The notes beneath the pieces were generated by a model. The model was not told where the DNA came from. It searched no databases and was given only the letters and a program-made list of their open reading frames with translations. From Fen-1254 sp963769605 (lineage in GTDB: Bacteria; Bacteroidota; Ignavibacteria; UBA10030), in the NCBI GenBank assembly GCA_963769605.1, contig CAVYML010000001.1, positions 124,001 through 188,000 on the forward strand: a DNA stretch of 64,000 bases, given 5' to 3'. Position numbers and translations under genes: made by a program. This document shows positions 38,492 to 46,764 of this stretch, in pieces. Numbering within the stretch: position 1 is the first letter of the stretch; the number at the start of each line of letters is the position of its first letter.

Positions 38492-39877
38492 ATGGATAGA
38501 AAAGAAGCGCTGATGTTTCCAAATCAGAATATATTCTGGCCTAATCCCAAAAGTCGGGATGTTGGTTCTTTTGGTGGCATAGATATGTATGTTGAAGTTC
38601 TTCAATATGCTCGAAAAGAAGCGGCAATCTCAAGCGATCGTTTGATGTCAGAGGAATATGGTATTGGACAAAGACTACGTGGTTCTTTGCTGATCAGGAA
38701 TGTTACTTCGACAGTTGCTAGAGATGTAATAAGAGAGCTTGAGGCTTATGAATGGATACATCAGGTTAGCACTGATTCAAATAAATATTCTCTAACAGCC
38801 CAAGGTCAAGATATGGCGCAATTAGCCATTAATGACTTAAAATTATTTAGAAGAACATTGTCAATCAAAATGCATGATCGTTTTATTATACCGGGTTGGT
38901 TTATTCACCGCTTATTGGAATTAAATCCTGATAGGCAAGGAGAGGTGGTACTACCTGGACCGTTAAAAGATAAGGTGTTATTGCCAAGAAATTGGGAAGA
39001 GATTGCTTGGACAGATGATCTTGAAGAAATAGCAAGAGATTCTGCAAAAAATGTGATGAAAAAATTTCCCGGATCATTTCCTGTAAACATTGATGAGTGG
39101 ATTGTTGAGGTTCAAAAGGAATGGAAGCACGTGGGGGGGGCTAAAAGGAAGAAAGTATCAAAAATTAAAAAAAATGAAAAAGATAAAGAAAAACCAAGAG
39201 TAAAAACATTCTCCACTCGTCAGCGACTTTCTCTTTCAATGAGGGAAGCATCGGTTATCCTATTATTTGGCAACACTTCACCAATTTCAAGGAACAGGGA
39301 TTTCGATAATTCCAAACATCCTATTCCTACTCGTTCTTTTCAATCGTGGTGTCCAATGTTAGATGCATTGGAATTCATTTTTTATACTGATAATCATCCA
39401 GATATCTCAGGAAGATTAATCTTTCCTTGTGGTAGTTTTAATAGGTCGGTCGTTGATAATTTTGAAACACTAGAAATTATTGAACCGCTGAATAAAAATC
39501 ACCTGAGAATATTTCAACCTAAATGGGAAAACATGCGCACCTCTTTCATCGTGTCCCTTCAAGATGTATATTCTCAAATTTCGAAACGTCGAGGATTATT
39601 ATATATATCTTTATTAGACGTTCGAGACGAAGTGTGCCGTGTATTGAGATTGAGCTCTATTATTTTTGATGAATTCTTGGAAAAACTCTATCGCGAAAGC
39701 ATCGTTGCGGAAAAACAATTCTCCATATCACTTGAAAGTGATATACGACCTTCTCTTCAAGGAGGCTCTGGTTTATTCAGACGTCCTGTTTTCGTTGATA
39801 AAGTTCCATATTCTCTTATCGCGATTTCCGTCGATAAGCTAAAGCTTAAAAGAGAAAGGTTGACTGATTATGAGTAA
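38492..39877 (+). CDS. Winged-helix-like protein, first gene of a four-gene operon
   Basis: The 461-residue protein contains an N-terminal winged-helix-like region ('VARDVIRELEAYEWIHQVS...NKYSLTAQGQDMA', ~70-110), a basic linker ('KRKKVSKIKKNEKDKEK', ~205-225) and a second DNA-binding-like part near the C-terminus ('LLDVRDEVCRVLRLSSIIFDEFLEKL'). Its stop overlaps the ATPase start by 8 bp. The ribosome site is weak and a later ATG (38513) is possible. I do not recognise the family; a DNA-sensing or loading role beside the ATPase is inference. Confidence 0.65.
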   Translation: MDRKEALMFPNQNIFWPNPKSRDVGSFGGIDMYVEVLQYARKEAAISSDRLMSEEYGIGQRLRGSLLIRNVTSTVARDVIRELEAYEWIHQVSTDSNKYSLTAQGQDMAQLAINDLKLFRRTLSIKMHDRFIIPGWFIHRLLELNPDRQGEVVLPGPLKDKVLLPRNWEEIAWTDDLEEIARDSAKNVMKKFPGSFPVNIDEWIVEVQKEWKHVGGAKRKKVSKIKKNEKDKEKPRVKTFSTRQRLSLSMREASVILLFGNTSPISRNRDFDNSKHPIPTRSFQSWCPMLDALEFIFYTDNHPDISGRLIFPCGSFNRSVVDNFETLEIIEPLNKNHLRIFQPKWENMRTSFIVSLQDVYSQISKRRGLLYISLLDVRDEVCRVLRLSSIIFDEFLEKLYRESIVAEKQFSISLESDIRPSLQGGSGLFRRPVFVDKVPYSLIAISVDKLKLKRERLTDYE

Positions 39878-41249
39878 TATCCTACGAACGCCTAGCATTC
39901 CATCAATAGATATGCCCAATAAATATCATCAATTAGGATTTTCTCAGAATCCTTTTCCCGATGAACCCTCATTAAAACTTGGAAATCAAGATCCACGATC
40001 AAATGGTGAAATATATAATGTTGAATTGCATGAAACACAACGTAAATCATTTGACGATTTCTTTATACCAAAACCCCAAAAGGTAGATGTCAAAACAGTA
40101 ATATTCCTAATGGACCATGCTACAAAGCGTGGAAGAGGAATTGGTAAAACTGCTTTCTTGAAGAGACAGACAGATCGAGTAATGTCAGATCTTGGAGATA
40201 GTCCATCTGAAGGAAGTGCAGTAGTCTTAGCAACTCATGTAGTACCTAATGCATCTATACCTCCCCGAAAGTTTTGGCAATTTGCTCGATTAATATTTGA
40301 AACTCTTGTAGATGAAGACGTGGTATCCCTTGCGGTTGCAAGGATACGAGCACTATCAGGCAAAATAAGCGATCAAATTCTGGGTTCTATCCAAACAACA
40401 GATGACCTCATTAATAAAATAGGTGATGATGTTTGGTTAAATCAAATGGGAATTTCCGTACAATTTGAATTAAATCCATTTGTACAAAACCAATTAAAGT
40501 CTATGGGAGTTAGAGATGATTTTGCTCATGCAATAGCCTTTAGTGGTAATAATCAAGAGAAATTCAGACAACACTTTCTTTCAATCTTTACTGATTACCG
40601 GTGGCGGCACGATGGGGGAAGGCTTCTTTTCCATGATGTTGTGAATATATTTCTCGCAGCTAAATTTAATCGCGGATTATTATTGATTGATGAAGTTGAG
40701 AAAGTTATTCCTTATCAAAATATACTTGAAAGGCGTTCCTTTGTTGAATCATTGCGATATTTTCTTTTCGATGGTAATTGTGCATCTGCGAATAATGGGT
40801 TTTTTGGTATGCTTTTAACCATTCATCCAGGTATACAAGAAATGTTGTTACCTCATTGGAATGCTGCAGGTTTAGATAGATTGGCCCCAATAAATGAACC
40901 AGAAGCTCAAAGAAATACGATCTATTTCCCCGCATTAAAAGAAACAGATGCAAAACCTTTAGTAAAAGAATATCTTAAACATTCTCGCCTTTCCACAAAT
41001 ATTGAGAGTGACTTGTCGCCCTTTGATGAAGATGCGATAATTGAAGCTTTAGTAAAAACAAGTGGCGTGCCTGGCAAGATGCTTATGCTTTTACATGAAG
41101 TAGTGGAAACGGCTTGTGATTCGGCTGTAAATAGAATCGATAAAGCATTTGTTCAAAACACATTTCTTCAAAAAGAAAAAATGGAATCGGATTTGATTGA
41201 TGAGGATAGACCAGTCACGCAATCAAAAACTGATCTTATGGGAAATTAA
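39870..41249 (+). CDS. AAA/ORC-like ATPase of the four-gene operon
   Basis: AGAAAGG precedes the ATG. The 459-residue protein begins 'YHQLGFSQNPFP', the usual start of ORC/Cdc6- and ExeA-like ATPases. Walker A is 'GRGIGKTAFLKR' (~88-99) and Walker B 'GLLLIDEVEKV' (~270). Later 'RSFVESLRYFLFDG' and 'GVPGKMLMLLHEVVE' fit the sensor and lid regions. The ATPase probably powers assembly or DNA loading and controls the PIN nuclease two genes downstream. No transposase, helicase or BREX partner is adjacent. Confidence 0.8.
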   Translation: MSNILRTPSIPSIDMPNKYHQLGFSQNPFPDEPSLKLGNQDPRSNGEIYNVELHETQRKSFDDFFIPKPQKVDVKTVIFLMDHATKRGRGIGKTAFLKRQTDRVMSDLGDSPSEGSAVVLATHVVPNASIPPRKFWQFARLIFETLVDEDVVSLAVARIRALSGKISDQILGSIQTTDDLINKIGDDVWLNQMGISVQFELNPFVQNQLKSMGVRDDFAHAIAFSGNNQEKFRQHFLSIFTDYRWRHDGGRLLFHDVVNIFLAAKFNRGLLLIDEVEKVIPYQNILERRSFVESLRYFLFDGNCASANNGFFGMLLTIHPGIQEMLLPHWNAAGLDRLAPINEPEAQRNTIYFPALKETDAKPLVKEYLKHSRLSTNIESDLSPFDEDAIIEALVKTSGVPGKMLMLLHEVVETACDSAVNRIDKAFVQNTFLQKEKMESDLIDEDRPVTQSKTDLMGN

Positions 41250-41253
41250 GAAT

Positions 41254-41667
41254 ATGGAAGTGCTATTGATGCAACAACAGGATATTAAACGGGTACTCAT
41301 CGATGAAGATGATGCCGAAATTGTGGATGGCCAAACCATACATTGCTGTTCGATAGGAGATGTTATAAGGGTTCTTGAAATCCAAAGAACAGAAAATGAT
41401 TCTCATGATATATTTAATAAAATAAGGAGTTCTAATTATTTATTTCTTAGGAAAACCACCGATGGTCAAATATTTGTCTCTGATTTAGATGAAGAAGGAT
41501 TAGAAAATAGCCTTTTTGAGGATAGCTCTCCCAATACGGATGTTACTCTGTGGGGTTTGGGTGTAGATAGAATACGCACACCATTTGAGAATCTTTCTTT
41601 AATATCTTTTAGATGGACTGATTCGCAGTGGCAGACTAATCTATTAGATCAATATATTGCTGCATAG
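41254..41667 (+). CDS. Small unknown protein of the four-gene operon
   Basis: The ATG at 41254 lies 5 bp after the ATPase stop; an upstream TTG inside the ATPase gene is less likely. The 137 residues are acidic ('RVLIDEDDAEIVDGQ') and end in 'WTDSQWQTNLLDQYIAA'. No family is recognised. Placement between ATPase and PIN nuclease suggests an adaptor or an inhibitor of the nuclease. Confidence 0.65.
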   Translation: MEVLLMQQQDIKRVLIDEDDAEIVDGQTIHCCSIGDVIRVLEIQRTENDSHDIFNKIRSSNYLFLRKTTDGQIFVSDLDEEGLENSLFEDSSPNTDVTLWGLGVDRIRTPFENLSLISFRWTDSQWQTNLLDQYIAA

Positions 41668-41683
41668 TTCGGGACATAAGTTC

Positions 41684-42196
41684 ATGATTGAAGTCGTTCT
41701 TGATACCAATATACTTGCAGAATTTCTTGCTCAATATTATGATATAGAGAAGGGAAATAGGGGTGAAGGGAAATTTATTTGTCAAGGTCGATTATCTGAA
41801 GAACTAACCAGGCGGATAAATAAAATTGTCAGACAATACCAATCGACTCGCGACCCCTCATATTCTGGTTTAGTGATCTCTTCCACATTTGCTTTTATAG
41901 AATTAGGCCGAAAATTTGATGAAATATCTGCAAATAGGTTTGATATAATAAAAGTTCGCGATTTTTTGAGTAATCATCCTGAATGGTTTTCAATTGCGCC
42001 TGTTGATTTGGAATTGATGCCTTTTTTTATTGAAATACCTAAATTTGTGGATGTAAATTCTCACCTTGTTCCGATGGAATGGACCGATGCTGTTCATGCA
42101 GCAACAACATTATCTCGAGGTGATCATTCATATATCGCAACTTCAGATACAAAAATAAAAGCTATTAACGCGCTTCAAAATCGGATCATTCTATAA
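41684..42196 (+). CDS. PIN-domain ribonuclease-like protein
   Basis: The ATG at 41684 gives 170 residues that start at once with the PIN signature 'VVLDTNILAEFL'. The other acidic residues are placed as in the family: 'FAFIELGRKF' (~77), 'EWTDAVHAAT' (~137) and 'IATSDTKIKAI' (~155), so the active site looks complete. PIN enzymes cut RNA in toxin-antitoxin and defence modules. Here the partner genes are an ATPase and a winged-helix-like protein rather than a small antitoxin. Confidence 0.82.
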   Translation: MIEVVLDTNILAEFLAQYYDIEKGNRGEGKFICQGRLSEELTRRINKIVRQYQSTRDPSYSGLVISSTFAFIELGRKFDEISANRFDIIKVRDFLSNHPEWFSIAPVDLELMPFFIEIPKFVDVNSHLVPMEWTDAVHAATTLSRGDHSYIATSDTKIKAINALQNRIIL

Positions 42197-42694
42197 AGTT
42201 TATAAATCCTAGGTATCTTTCATTGCAACCCTGCCCGATGTGTTTCATCTTTTGGCGGGACTTACTCACAATCAATCATTTGGTAAATGGCACACTCCCG
42301 TTGATACGGTGTCGTAAGTTCAAATATCAGTCACGTGGAATATCCAAATGCTAAACTGGTCATCGTCCTTGTCAATCACCAGTATGGGTTAGTCCTGTAT
42401 CCCTCATATAGGCAATCACCGCATTTCCCCGACAAAAATTCATAATTCAAAAGACCCCACTACCTGGAAAGGTCTTGATTCAGGATTAAAATATCACTTT
42501 ATTTGGTCATTCAATTGTAGTTGCGACCGGGTCTTGGGGACTGCTGTAGAATTACGATTTTAAATCCTCTGGATTCGTTGAAACACGATGAAAGAGGATT
42601 TTGTGTTTATTGGCTGTAGAATGCAATTTAATCATGATTATTTTGGCCCAAGTACAGATAAAATCCTTAACTGTTCTAATTTAAGGAGGAACAA
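42197..42694. other. Intergenic stretch before the first small cassette-like gene
   Basis: No gene is seen. There is a hairpin AAATCCTCT (42562-42570) with AGAGGATTT (42593-42601) followed by TGTGTTTAT, possibly a terminator. At 42645-42674 the sequence GGCCCAAGTACAGATAAAA and CCTTAAC begins a motif that recurs at 43144 and 45226. Confidence 0.5.
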
Positions 42695-43045
42695 ATGCCA
42701 CGAAGTTGGGATGCAGATGAAGATTCTTTAACGACCGATGAGTCATCCTTCGATCTAGAAAATATAGCAATATCAGCTTTACGTTTCTTTGCTTGGCTTG
42801 ATCTCATTGCGGGAATTGTTTTCGCAATTATCATTTGGGCCAAGTTTGCGACAAGCGAAATTGGTGCGGGTTATTACTCTAGAGCAGAAACGATTACAAA
42901 CCCGATTGCAATTGGAATTGGGATAGCTGTTTTGCTTCAAGGAATATTTGTCTGGGCGCTATTTCTAGTGTTATCATCAATTGCTCAAAATCTTATTGCC
43001 ATTCGAGATAACACGGAGCCTAAAAAGATAGTGCAACAAAAATAA
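42695..43045 (+). CDS. Small two-helix membrane protein
   Basis: AAGGAGGA precedes the ATG. The 116 residues hold two transmembrane segments ('FFAWLDLIAGIVFAIIIWAKF', and 'PIAIGIGIAVLLQGIFVWALFLVL') and a cytosolic tail with 'LIAIRDNTE'. The similar 'LLLDIRDNT' follows the membrane segment of the gene at 44679. It is the first of a row of short genes with related spacers. Function unknown. Confidence 0.7.
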   Translation: MPRSWDADEDSLTTDESSFDLENIAISALRFFAWLDLIAGIVFAIIIWAKFATSEIGAGYYSRAETITNPIAIGIGIAVLLQGIFVWALFLVLSSIAQNLIAIRDNTEPKKIVQQK

Positions 43046-43143
43046 TCTATTCGCTGCCTCCTGAGCAACAAATTTATGAAGAAGCGAAGACTGGAGGATT
43101 AGTCGGAGTCAGTAGAGAACCAAGTTCAGCGGATTTACGTTGA

Positions 43144-43176
43144 GCCCAAGCACGGATAAAATCCTTAACGTTAGGC
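43144..43176 (+). repeat. Intergenic motif with GTTAGGC core, copy B
   Basis: GCCCAAG and CACGGATAAAATC, then CCTTAAC, end in GTTAGGC (43170-43176), which fits the GTTRRRY core of integron attC sites. Related motifs: 42645-42674, 45226-45258 and, on the minus strand, 48687-48707. The gene at 43205 starts 29 bp later. Confidence 0.6.
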
Positions 43177-43204
43177 AAAACTTTTTTGAATATAGAATAA
43201 GAAA

Positions 43205-43810
43205 ATGGAAAAGGACAAATTCATAGAGCTTACGCAGCTTGCCAAAGAAGGACGTAACTTAGAATTCAAACGTTCTGCGTCTTGGGAGTCATCTGAATTT
43301 AAAGCAAAAATTGTAAAGTCTATTCTGGCTTTTAGCAATGTCAGAGACGGAGGCGCTATTGTCATTGGAGTTGAGCGTCAAGCCGATCAAACTTATGCAT
43401 TCAAAGGCATTGTGCAAGAACATCTTGAAACATATTCAGAGGATCATATATCTAGTATTGTTGCTGAGTATGCCGATCCTTATGCTAGATTTATGCTTGA
43501 TAAAGCTGAGTTTGATGGGAAGACTTATCTAATTATTCTTGTCTCTGAGTTTAATGAAATCCCCGTCATCTGTAAAAGAGATGGAGCGTCCAACCTGCGA
43601 AAGGGAGCCTTTTATACACGTACTTATAGGATTCCAGAAAGTGCAGAAGTTCCCTCTCAAACTGAACTCAGAGAAATTCTTGAAATGGCGATAGACAAAG
43701 GTATCAGAAAGTACCTTGAACGACAATCTCGTATCGGAAGTGGTTTTCCTATACCAGTCCTAGCTTCCGATGATGACAAATTTGTAGCACAACGCGGAGA
43801 TTTGTATTGA
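43205..43810 (+). CDS. AlbA_2/Schlafen-type domain protein
   Basis: The 201-residue protein has the AlbA_2 pattern 'GRNLEFKRSASW' (~15-27), 'ILAFSNVRDGGAIVIGVE' (~40-57) and 'LIILVSEFNEIPVICKRDG' (~115). Such domains bind nucleic acids and occur in Schlafen-like and regulatory proteins. Its TGA overlaps the TTG start of the following gene (TTGA at 43807-43810), so the two form one unit. Confidence 0.75.
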   Translation: MEKDKFIELTQLAKEGRNLEFKRSASWESSEFKAKIVKSILAFSNVRDGGAIVIGVERQADQTYAFKGIVQEHLETYSEDHISSIVAEYADPYARFMLDKAEFDGKTYLIILVSEFNEIPVICKRDGASNLRKGAFYTRTYRIPESAEVPSQTELREILEMAIDKGIRKYLERQSRIGSGFPIPVLASDDDKFVAQRGDLY

Positions 43811-44502
43811 GCGATATTTTGCAAAAAATAAAAACGCGAGGGTACTGGGAAGTCATAATTAGACCAACAGAATTTATAGATAATCGACTTGAAAGTCTTG
43901 CAAAATGTAAAGAGACCGTCCGTGAATTATCGGTTCGTTTGCGTGGGTGGGATTACCCACACATTGATCACAATAATCCTCCAACCTGTGGTATTGATTA
44001 TGTTGAGCAAGGTGTAGATTGGCAATATAAAGTAGAATTTTGGCGTTATTATCAAAGCGGGCAATTTATTCATTATGCTGGTATGTGGGAAGATTGGCAA
44101 GATCAGAGCACCATTTGGAGTAATAAAATCGAAAGCAAACCAGGAGAGATATTGAGTATTGTCAGTGCCGTTTACAGTTTAACAGAAATTTATGAGTTTG
44201 CGTCTCGTCTAGCTTTAAAGGGTTATCTTGGCAAGAATTGCAAAATATCAGTTTCTCTTCATGGTACAAAAAATAGATTGCTTTCAATGCTTGATCCCGG
44301 TCGTTTGTTATTCGCTGATTATCGAAGCACTCTTGAAATTATTCCCCACGAAGTCTCGTTAATATCTGAAAATCTAATCGCTAAATCTGCGGACTTAGCT
44401 TTAGACCATATGATTTGGCTCTTACAGAGGTTTAATTGGGACAATGTTCCTCGAGGAGTTCTTCAAGAAGATCAAAGAAAATTATTAGAGCATCGGCTTT
44501 AA
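43807..44502 (+). CDS. Hypothetical partner of the AlbA_2 protein
   Basis: It starts with TTG overlapping the previous stop, and gives 231 residues ('MSDILQKIKTRGYWEVIIRPTEF'). Trp/Tyr-rich segments such as 'WQYKVEFWRYYQSGQFIHYAGMWEDWQDQ' occur near 80-105. No membrane helix and no recognised family. Overlap with the AlbA_2 gene implies joint function. Confidence 0.65.
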   Translation: MSDILQKIKTRGYWEVIIRPTEFIDNRLESLAKCKETVRELSVRLRGWDYPHIDHNNPPTCGIDYVEQGVDWQYKVEFWRYYQSGQFIHYAGMWEDWQDQSTIWSNKIESKPGEILSIVSAVYSLTEIYEFASRLALKGYLGKNCKISVSLHGTKNRLLSMLDPGRLLFADYRSTLEIIPHEVSLISENLIAKSADLALDHMIWLLQRFNWDNVPRGVLQEDQRKLLEHRL

Positions 44503-44533
44503 TGTAAAAAGTTTTGTCTATCCAGACACTCGA

Positions 44534-44630
44534 GCTGACGGAAAGAGCGCGGGTGGTATTTACTGCGCGAATAAGTTTATGAACAAAATAAAAAATATAG
44601 ATGCACGCGCGGTGGTAGTGGAATATGAAG
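44534..44630 (+). repeat. Intergenic repeat with GC-rich hairpin, copy 1
   Basis: About 90 bp almost identical to 46609-46699. The shared core is GCTGACGGAA, AGCGCGGGTGGTATTTA and GCGCGAATAAG, followed by a second GCACGCGCG block. In the other copy GCGCGG and CCGCGC pair exactly around GTGGTATTTA. Each copy lies 50-160 bp before one of two paralogous zinc-ribbon membrane proteins. Confidence 0.75.
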
Positions 44631-44678
44631 GTTTCCGTTTGGCGGCATCGGCATGCGATTAATTGAAAGGATCAAACT

Positions 44679-45155
44679 ATGGAAGTATTTATGCCAGTAA
44701 TCGTAATCATCCTCGTAGCTTTCATCTTGTTTTGTATATACTTCATCTTCAAGCAGATACAATTCGTTTTGGTCTCCGTGAACCTATATAAGAAGATGGT
44801 TATTCGACAAGATGCAATCGTAAATCTATTACTCGATATTCGGGATAACACTAAGAAATATCATTCGACCGTCGTTACTGCCAAGACAACTGAGGAAGCA
44901 GAGACCACAAAAGATGATGTTGTTGCACCTACACTTCAATCTAGTCCAAGTCCAATTCGGGAAAAAGAAATGAAACAAAAAATCAAAATAGAATGTCCGC
45001 ATTGCCACAAGAACGAGGAAATACGGAAAGACAATTATTGGGATACGAGTGAGTTATTTAAAGTTAAGAACAATTATTTATTTGGTACAGTCAGTTTTGT
45101 TTGCATAAACTGTAGCACAAAATTCAAAATAGACTCAAGTGTGTTCGTGAATTAA
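44679..45155 (+). CDS. Membrane-anchored zinc-ribbon protein, paralog 1
   Basis: The 158-residue protein has an N-terminal transmembrane helix ('VIVIILVAFILFCIYFIF'), a helical stalk with 'LLLDIRDNTKKYH' and a C-terminal zinc ribbon 'IECPHCHKNEEIRKDN...VCINCSTKFK'. The zinc-ribbon half is closely similar to that of the gene at 46765 ('IECPHCHKSEEIRKNN'), and both share 'TLQ(A)SSP(N/S)PI' linkers. The duplicated unit includes the upstream 90-bp repeat. Function unknown. Confidence 0.7.
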   Translation: MEVFMPVIVIILVAFILFCIYFIFKQIQFVLVSVNLYKKMVIRQDAIVNLLLDIRDNTKKYHSTVVTAKTTEEAETTKDDVVAPTLQSSPSPIREKEMKQKIKIECPHCHKNEEIRKDNYWDTSELFKVKNNYLFGTVSFVCINCSTKFKIDSSVFVN

Positions 45156-45225
45156 TCGCCGCCTCTTGAGTAACTGATACGCAAAGAAAGAGAAGGTATT
45201 GTAATTGGCGGCTTCATTCGCTTGG

Positions 45226-45258
45226 GCCCAAGCACGGATAAAATCGTCAATGGTAGGT
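45226..45258 (+). repeat. Intergenic motif, copy D
   Basis: GCCCAAGCACGGATAAAATC matches the motif at 43144; here the core is GGTAGGT (45252-45258), one change from GTTRRRY. The preceding bases create the palindrome CTTGGGCCCAAG. Upstream, CGCCGCC (about 45159) can pair with GGCGG (about 45207). The spacer starts CGCCGCCTCTTGAGTAAC, like CGCTGCCTCCTGAGCAAC at 43054. Confidence 0.55.
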
Positions 45259-45296
45259 GGTGCAACAACTTTAGCACTTTATAATCTGACATAGAT

Positions 45297-45431
45297 ATGT
45301 CAGCTAAAATTCTCAAACCAAACGATGTAAATGCTTTTATACGCAGCGATCTCAAAAAACTATTGCAAAATGATTGCAGTAGACGAGTTTTCCGTATCTT
45401 TCGCGAAAAAGATGTAAAGACAAGTAAATAA
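45297..45431 (+). CDS. Small hypothetical protein or 5' fragment
   Basis: A 44-residue frame 'MSAKILKPNDVNAFIRSDLK' followed by a basic tail 'RRVFRIFREKDVKTSK'. It sits between two cassette-like boundaries (TAGGTGG at 45254 and TTAGGTGG at 45515), as a cassette gene would. No good ribosome site; it may be the start of a truncated gene. Confidence 0.35.
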   Translation: MSAKILKPNDVNAFIRSDLKKLLQNDCSRRVFRIFREKDVKTSK

Positions 45432-45528
45432 TTGTTTTTGTTCGCCGCTAACAAAAAGCTCAAGCTGTCTTTATGGCGAGTTTGTCGTTCATTTTTGTGC
45501 GGAGCAGTCATCAATTAGGTGGTATTTA

Positions 45529-45921
45529 ATGAGGACGATCATTAAATCATTGGACAGTAAGAATGAGTCTGCAGTGCATTTCATCCTTTTACTAGGCATT
45601 TTAGTTCTATTTCTTGTGTTATTCATCTCGCCAGAACTTTTGTTGCGCGTTGATATGACCTGTTTGTTCCGACGTGTAACAAAAATGAATTGTCCATTCT
45701 GTGGGATGACGAGAGATTTTATCTCCATTGCAGAAGGACACTTACCGAAATTCAATTTATTATCTCCAATAATATTTATTTTCATTTTCTTCTTATATCC
45801 GGCCATTGTTATCATTTCATTCTTTAAACACCAGCCAATAAGGTTGAACTATTCATTGACTCATAAAATATTCTTTCTAACAATGATCATAATGTTGTTC
45901 ATAAACAATCTCAAACGATGA
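45529..45921 (+). CDS. DUF2752-family membrane protein
   Basis: The 130 residues include three hydrophobic segments and the DUF2752 motif 'MNCPFCGMTRDFISIAEGHLPKFN' (CPxCGxTR near residue 60). Small proteins of this family are inner-membrane proteins of unknown function, common in Bacteroidota. It begins 15 bp after an ATTAGGTGG boundary (45514-45522). Confidence 0.8.
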   Translation: MRTIIKSLDSKNESAVHFILLLGILVLFLVLFISPELLLRVDMTCLFRRVTKMNCPFCGMTRDFISIAEGHLPKFNLLSPIIFIFIFFLYPAIVIISFFKHQPIRLNYSLTHKIFFLTMIIMLFINNLKR

Positions 45922-45936
45922 AAGGAAGGCTATCCT

Positions 45937-46077
45937 ATGGGACTATTCATTGGGTTCATTATTGCAATAATATGCGGCATATTGGTTGGTCAAGATGCGG
46001 CGAAAAGAGGGATGAATGGAGTTGGGTGGGGTATTTTTGTCGGATCCATTTGCATAATTGGGCTCCCGATGTATTGA
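45937..46077 (+). CDS. 46-residue membrane protein
   Basis: AAAGGAAGG precedes the ATG. The frame reads 'MGLFIGFIIAIICGILVGQD' and then 'KRGMNGVGWGIFVGSICIIG', i.e. two short glycine-rich transmembrane segments. This resembles small membrane proteins with a 'G-K/R-x2-N/G' loop such as the start of the protein at 50182 ('DGGNWFFLGFFF'). It lies 15 bp after the DUF2752 gene. Confidence 0.65.
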   Translation: MGLFIGFIIAIICGILVGQDAAKRGMNGVGWGIFVGSICIIGLPMY

Positions 46078-46128
46078 ATCTTGAGGAAGCCATTGGTAAC
46101 TGATTCAGAGAGAATTAGTCAGGGTTCT

Positions 46129-46230
46129 ATGCAATTATCAGAAACAACTAAGAAATGTCCATATTGCGCTGAAACAATTAAACACGATGCGATCTTGTGC
46201 AGGTATTGTGGCAAGACTCTTCCATCTTAA
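46129..46230 (+). CDS. 33-residue zinc-ribbon miniprotein
   Basis: 'MQLSETTKKCPYCAETIKHD' is followed by 'AILCRYCGKTLPS', a complete double CxxC zinc ribbon of the kind fused to membrane proteins (compare 'CPFCREEINPEATLCKHC' in the gene at 50182). An in-frame TTG at 46081 would add 16 residues. Together with the preceding membrane protein it looks like a split version of that fused protein. Confidence 0.6.
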   Translation: MQLSETTKKCPYCAETIKHDAILCRYCGKTLPS

Positions 46231-46254
46231 CGATTAAATGTCGGAGCTATTCAT

Positions 46255-46578
46255 ATGTCATCAGCTAAAAAAATATTACTTACAATATTTATTGTTTTTA
46301 TTGTTGGTCTCGGAATATTTTCTACACAAGTTGGTTTCTATTCCGTTCAGCCAATCGGTGCATTGCCAGATGGAACAACCTGGCTTGTTTGGCGTGCAAA
46401 GAGTGAGCCATTATTTAATTCCCCAGACAGAGTTTGTCTTGATCGTTTAGGAAGTGTCTCTTTGTTTAGTAGAGCAATCGCTTTAGGGCAAGCACCAAAG
46501 GATCGAATTATTATTCGATTATCTTATTGGGAATATGCCTACAAGAAGTCAGTTGGTGGAACAGAATTTGATAGATAA
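46255..46578 (+). CDS. Small single-pass membrane protein
   Basis: The 107 residues have one N-terminal helix ('ILLTIFIVFIVGLGIFS') that could be an anchor or uncleaved signal, then an exported domain with 'LPDGTTWLVWR' and 'RVCLDRLGSVSLFSRA'. No family recognised. Its stop is 8 bp before the attC-like inverted repeat. Confidence 0.6.
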   Translation: MSSAKKILLTIFIVFIVGLGIFSTQVGFYSVQPIGALPDGTTWLVWRAKSEPLFNSPDRVCLDRLGSVSLFSRAIALGQAPKDRIIIRLSYWEYAYKKSVGGTEFDR

Positions 46579-46586
46579 AAATTAAA

Positions 46587-46736
46587 TGCCACCCAACCAG
46601 CCACCAAGCTGACGGAATGAGCGCGGGTGGTATTTACCGCGCGAATAAGTTCATGAACAAAATATGGATGCACGCGCGATAGCAATGCAATATGAAGGAT
46701 CAAAGTACCGCAGCTTAGTGCCCTGCTTAGGTGGCA
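46587..46736 (+). repeat. attC-like site: TGCCACCCAAC ... CTTAGGTGGCA
   Basis: TGCCACCCAAC (46587-46597) and CTTAGGTGGCA (46726-46736) are inverse complements at 9 of 11 positions, 150 bp from end to end. ACCCAAC fits RYYYAAC, and CTTAGGT is one base from GTTRRRY, the two simple sites of integron attC elements. The spacer contains the GC-rich hairpin repeat shared with 44534-44630. The site lies between two short unrelated genes, as expected for a cassette boundary. Confidence 0.55.
46609..46699 (+). repeat. Intergenic repeat with GC-rich hairpin, copy 2
   Basis: Near-identical to 44534-44630, lying inside the attC-like site. GCGCGG (46621-46626) pairs with CCGCGC (46637-46642). Confidence 0.75.
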
Positions 46737-46764
46737 ATCGCAAAATATTATTGAAGGATTGTTT

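Noticed and set aside
45918..46103. 61-residue frame overlapping the 46-residue membrane protein
   Set aside because: Its composition (many Trp, Cys and His) is not protein-like, while the frame from 45937 has a ribosome site and a clear two-helix pattern.
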